From Paracoccaceae bacterium (GTDB lineage: Bacteria; Pseudomonadota; Alphaproteobacteria; Rhodobacterales; Rhodobacteraceae), in NCBI GenBank assembly GCA_015485375.1, contig WFTU01000437.1:1-5177 (forward strand): a stretch of DNA of 5,177 bases, written 5' to 3'. Position numbers and translations under genes: made by a program. Below are positions 4,843 through 5,177 of this stretch, one piece after another. The notes under the pieces are model-generated. The model was not told the origin of the DNA, made no database searches, and saw nothing but the letters and a program-made list of their open reading frames with translations. Each line of letters starts with the position of its first letter. Positions within the stretch are counted from its first letter, which is position 1.

Positions 4843-5177
4843 ATGCAAGAAACCGTGACAATTTTAGGCATCGAGAGCAGTTGCGACGACACCGCCGCCG
4901 CTGTGGTGCGTGGTGTGCCCGGTATCGGGGGCGGCGAGATACTGTCCTCGGTGGTTGCGGGACAGGAAGAACTGCATGCGGATTTTGGCGGCGTGGTCCC
5001 CGAGATCGCGGCACGCGCCCATGCGGAGCGGGTGGATATCTGCGTTGAACAGGCGCTGGAACAGGCCGGTCTGGGGTTGGCGGATGTTGATGCTATCGCC
5101 GTGACCTCCGGCCCCGGTCTGATCGGCGGCGTCATGTCCGGCGTCATGGCGGCAAAAGGGCTGGCGGCGGGTTCCGG
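4843..5177 (+). CDS. tsaD: tRNA N6-threonylcarbamoyladenosine synthase subunit TsaD, N-terminal part (runs off the window)
   Basis: TsaD (formerly Gcp/YgjD) transfers the threonylcarbamoyl group from threonylcarbamoyl-AMP to A37 of tRNAs that read ANN codons, together with TsaB and TsaE. The window shows 111 of the roughly 340-365 residues usual for the family. They include the ASKHA-fold phosphate-1 strand LGIESSCDDTAAAVV (8-22), the LHADFGGVVPEIAARAH signature (44-60) and the nucleotide-fold segment SGPGLIGGVMSG (89-100). The metal-binding HxxxH motif lies beyond the window edge. The frame stays open to the last base. The ATG at 4843-4845 gives seven residues before the conserved core but has only a purine-rich AAAGAAAG upstream. 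An in-frame GTG at 4822-4824 has GAGG four bases before it and would add seven residues. I prefer the ATG because of family length at the N-terminus, but the choice is open. Confidence 0.95.
   Translation, partial: MQETVTILGIESSCDDTAAAVVRGVPGIGGGEILSSVVAGQEELHADFGGVVPEIAARAHAERVDICVEQALEQAGLGLADVDAIAVTSGPGLIGGVMSGVMAAKGLAAGS

Noticed and set aside
3859..4848. Longer form of HemC starting at TTG 4846-4848
   Set aside because: It would overlap the tsaD start on the other strand, uses a rare start codon, and adds 19 residues absent from the HemC family.
1..5177. CRISPR array, transposon ends, toxin-antitoxin or defence genes
   Set aside because: No regularly spaced repeats, terminal inverted repeats with a transposase, or small paired genes were found; the coding space is filled by conserved housekeeping genes.

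Overview
The window looks like chromosomal DNA of an alphaproteobacterium, most probably of the Rhodobacteraceae (Rhodobacter/Roseobacter type). The evidence is high-GC coding sequence, a hemC-hemD-mic60-hemY cluster with a divergent tsaD, and an initiator tRNA whose position fits the end of an rRNA operon. No species can be named from the sequence alone, and I see no clear mobile element, CRISPR array or phage gene.

Layout from left to right. (1) Bases 1-39 are the 3' end of a plus-strand tRNA that matches initiator tRNA-fMet, possibly the last gene of an rRNA operon lying to the left. (2) Bases 40-207 carry no convincing gene, but hold a strong stem-loop near 61-100. (3) A complete tRNA-Thr (anticodon CGU) lies on the minus strand at 208-283, convergent with the tRNA-fMet, with a likely promoter just upstream. 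(4) Four minus-strand genes fill 335-4791. In order of transcription they are hemC (porphobilinogen deaminase), hemD (uroporphyrinogen-III synthase), a Mic60/mitofilin homologue, and a HemY-type TPR membrane protein with a C-terminal zinc ribbon. (5) The 5' third of tsaD (tRNA threonylcarbamoyladenosine synthase subunit) runs divergently off the right end from 4843.

HemC joins four porphobilinogens into hydroxymethylbilane and HemD closes and rearranges it to uroporphyrinogen III, the branch point to haem, sirohaem, cobalamin and bacteriochlorophyll. The two genes overlap by 8 bases, with a TTG start for hemD. After a 113-base gap with a candidate internal promoter come mic60 and hemY, 11 bases apart and with near-identical ribosome binding sites. 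These encode two inner-membrane proteins, one with a long periplasmic coiled coil and one with TPRs. The order resembles the enterobacterial hemC-hemD-hemX-hemY operon, with Mic60 in the place of HemX.

The most interesting points are the Mic60/haem linkage, the LapB-like zinc ribbon on the HemY protein, the candidate internal promoter, a promoter and hairpin packed together in front of tRNA-Thr, and a possibly leaderless hemC. I did not find a clearly new system; most of the window is a conserved housekeeping neighbourhood.
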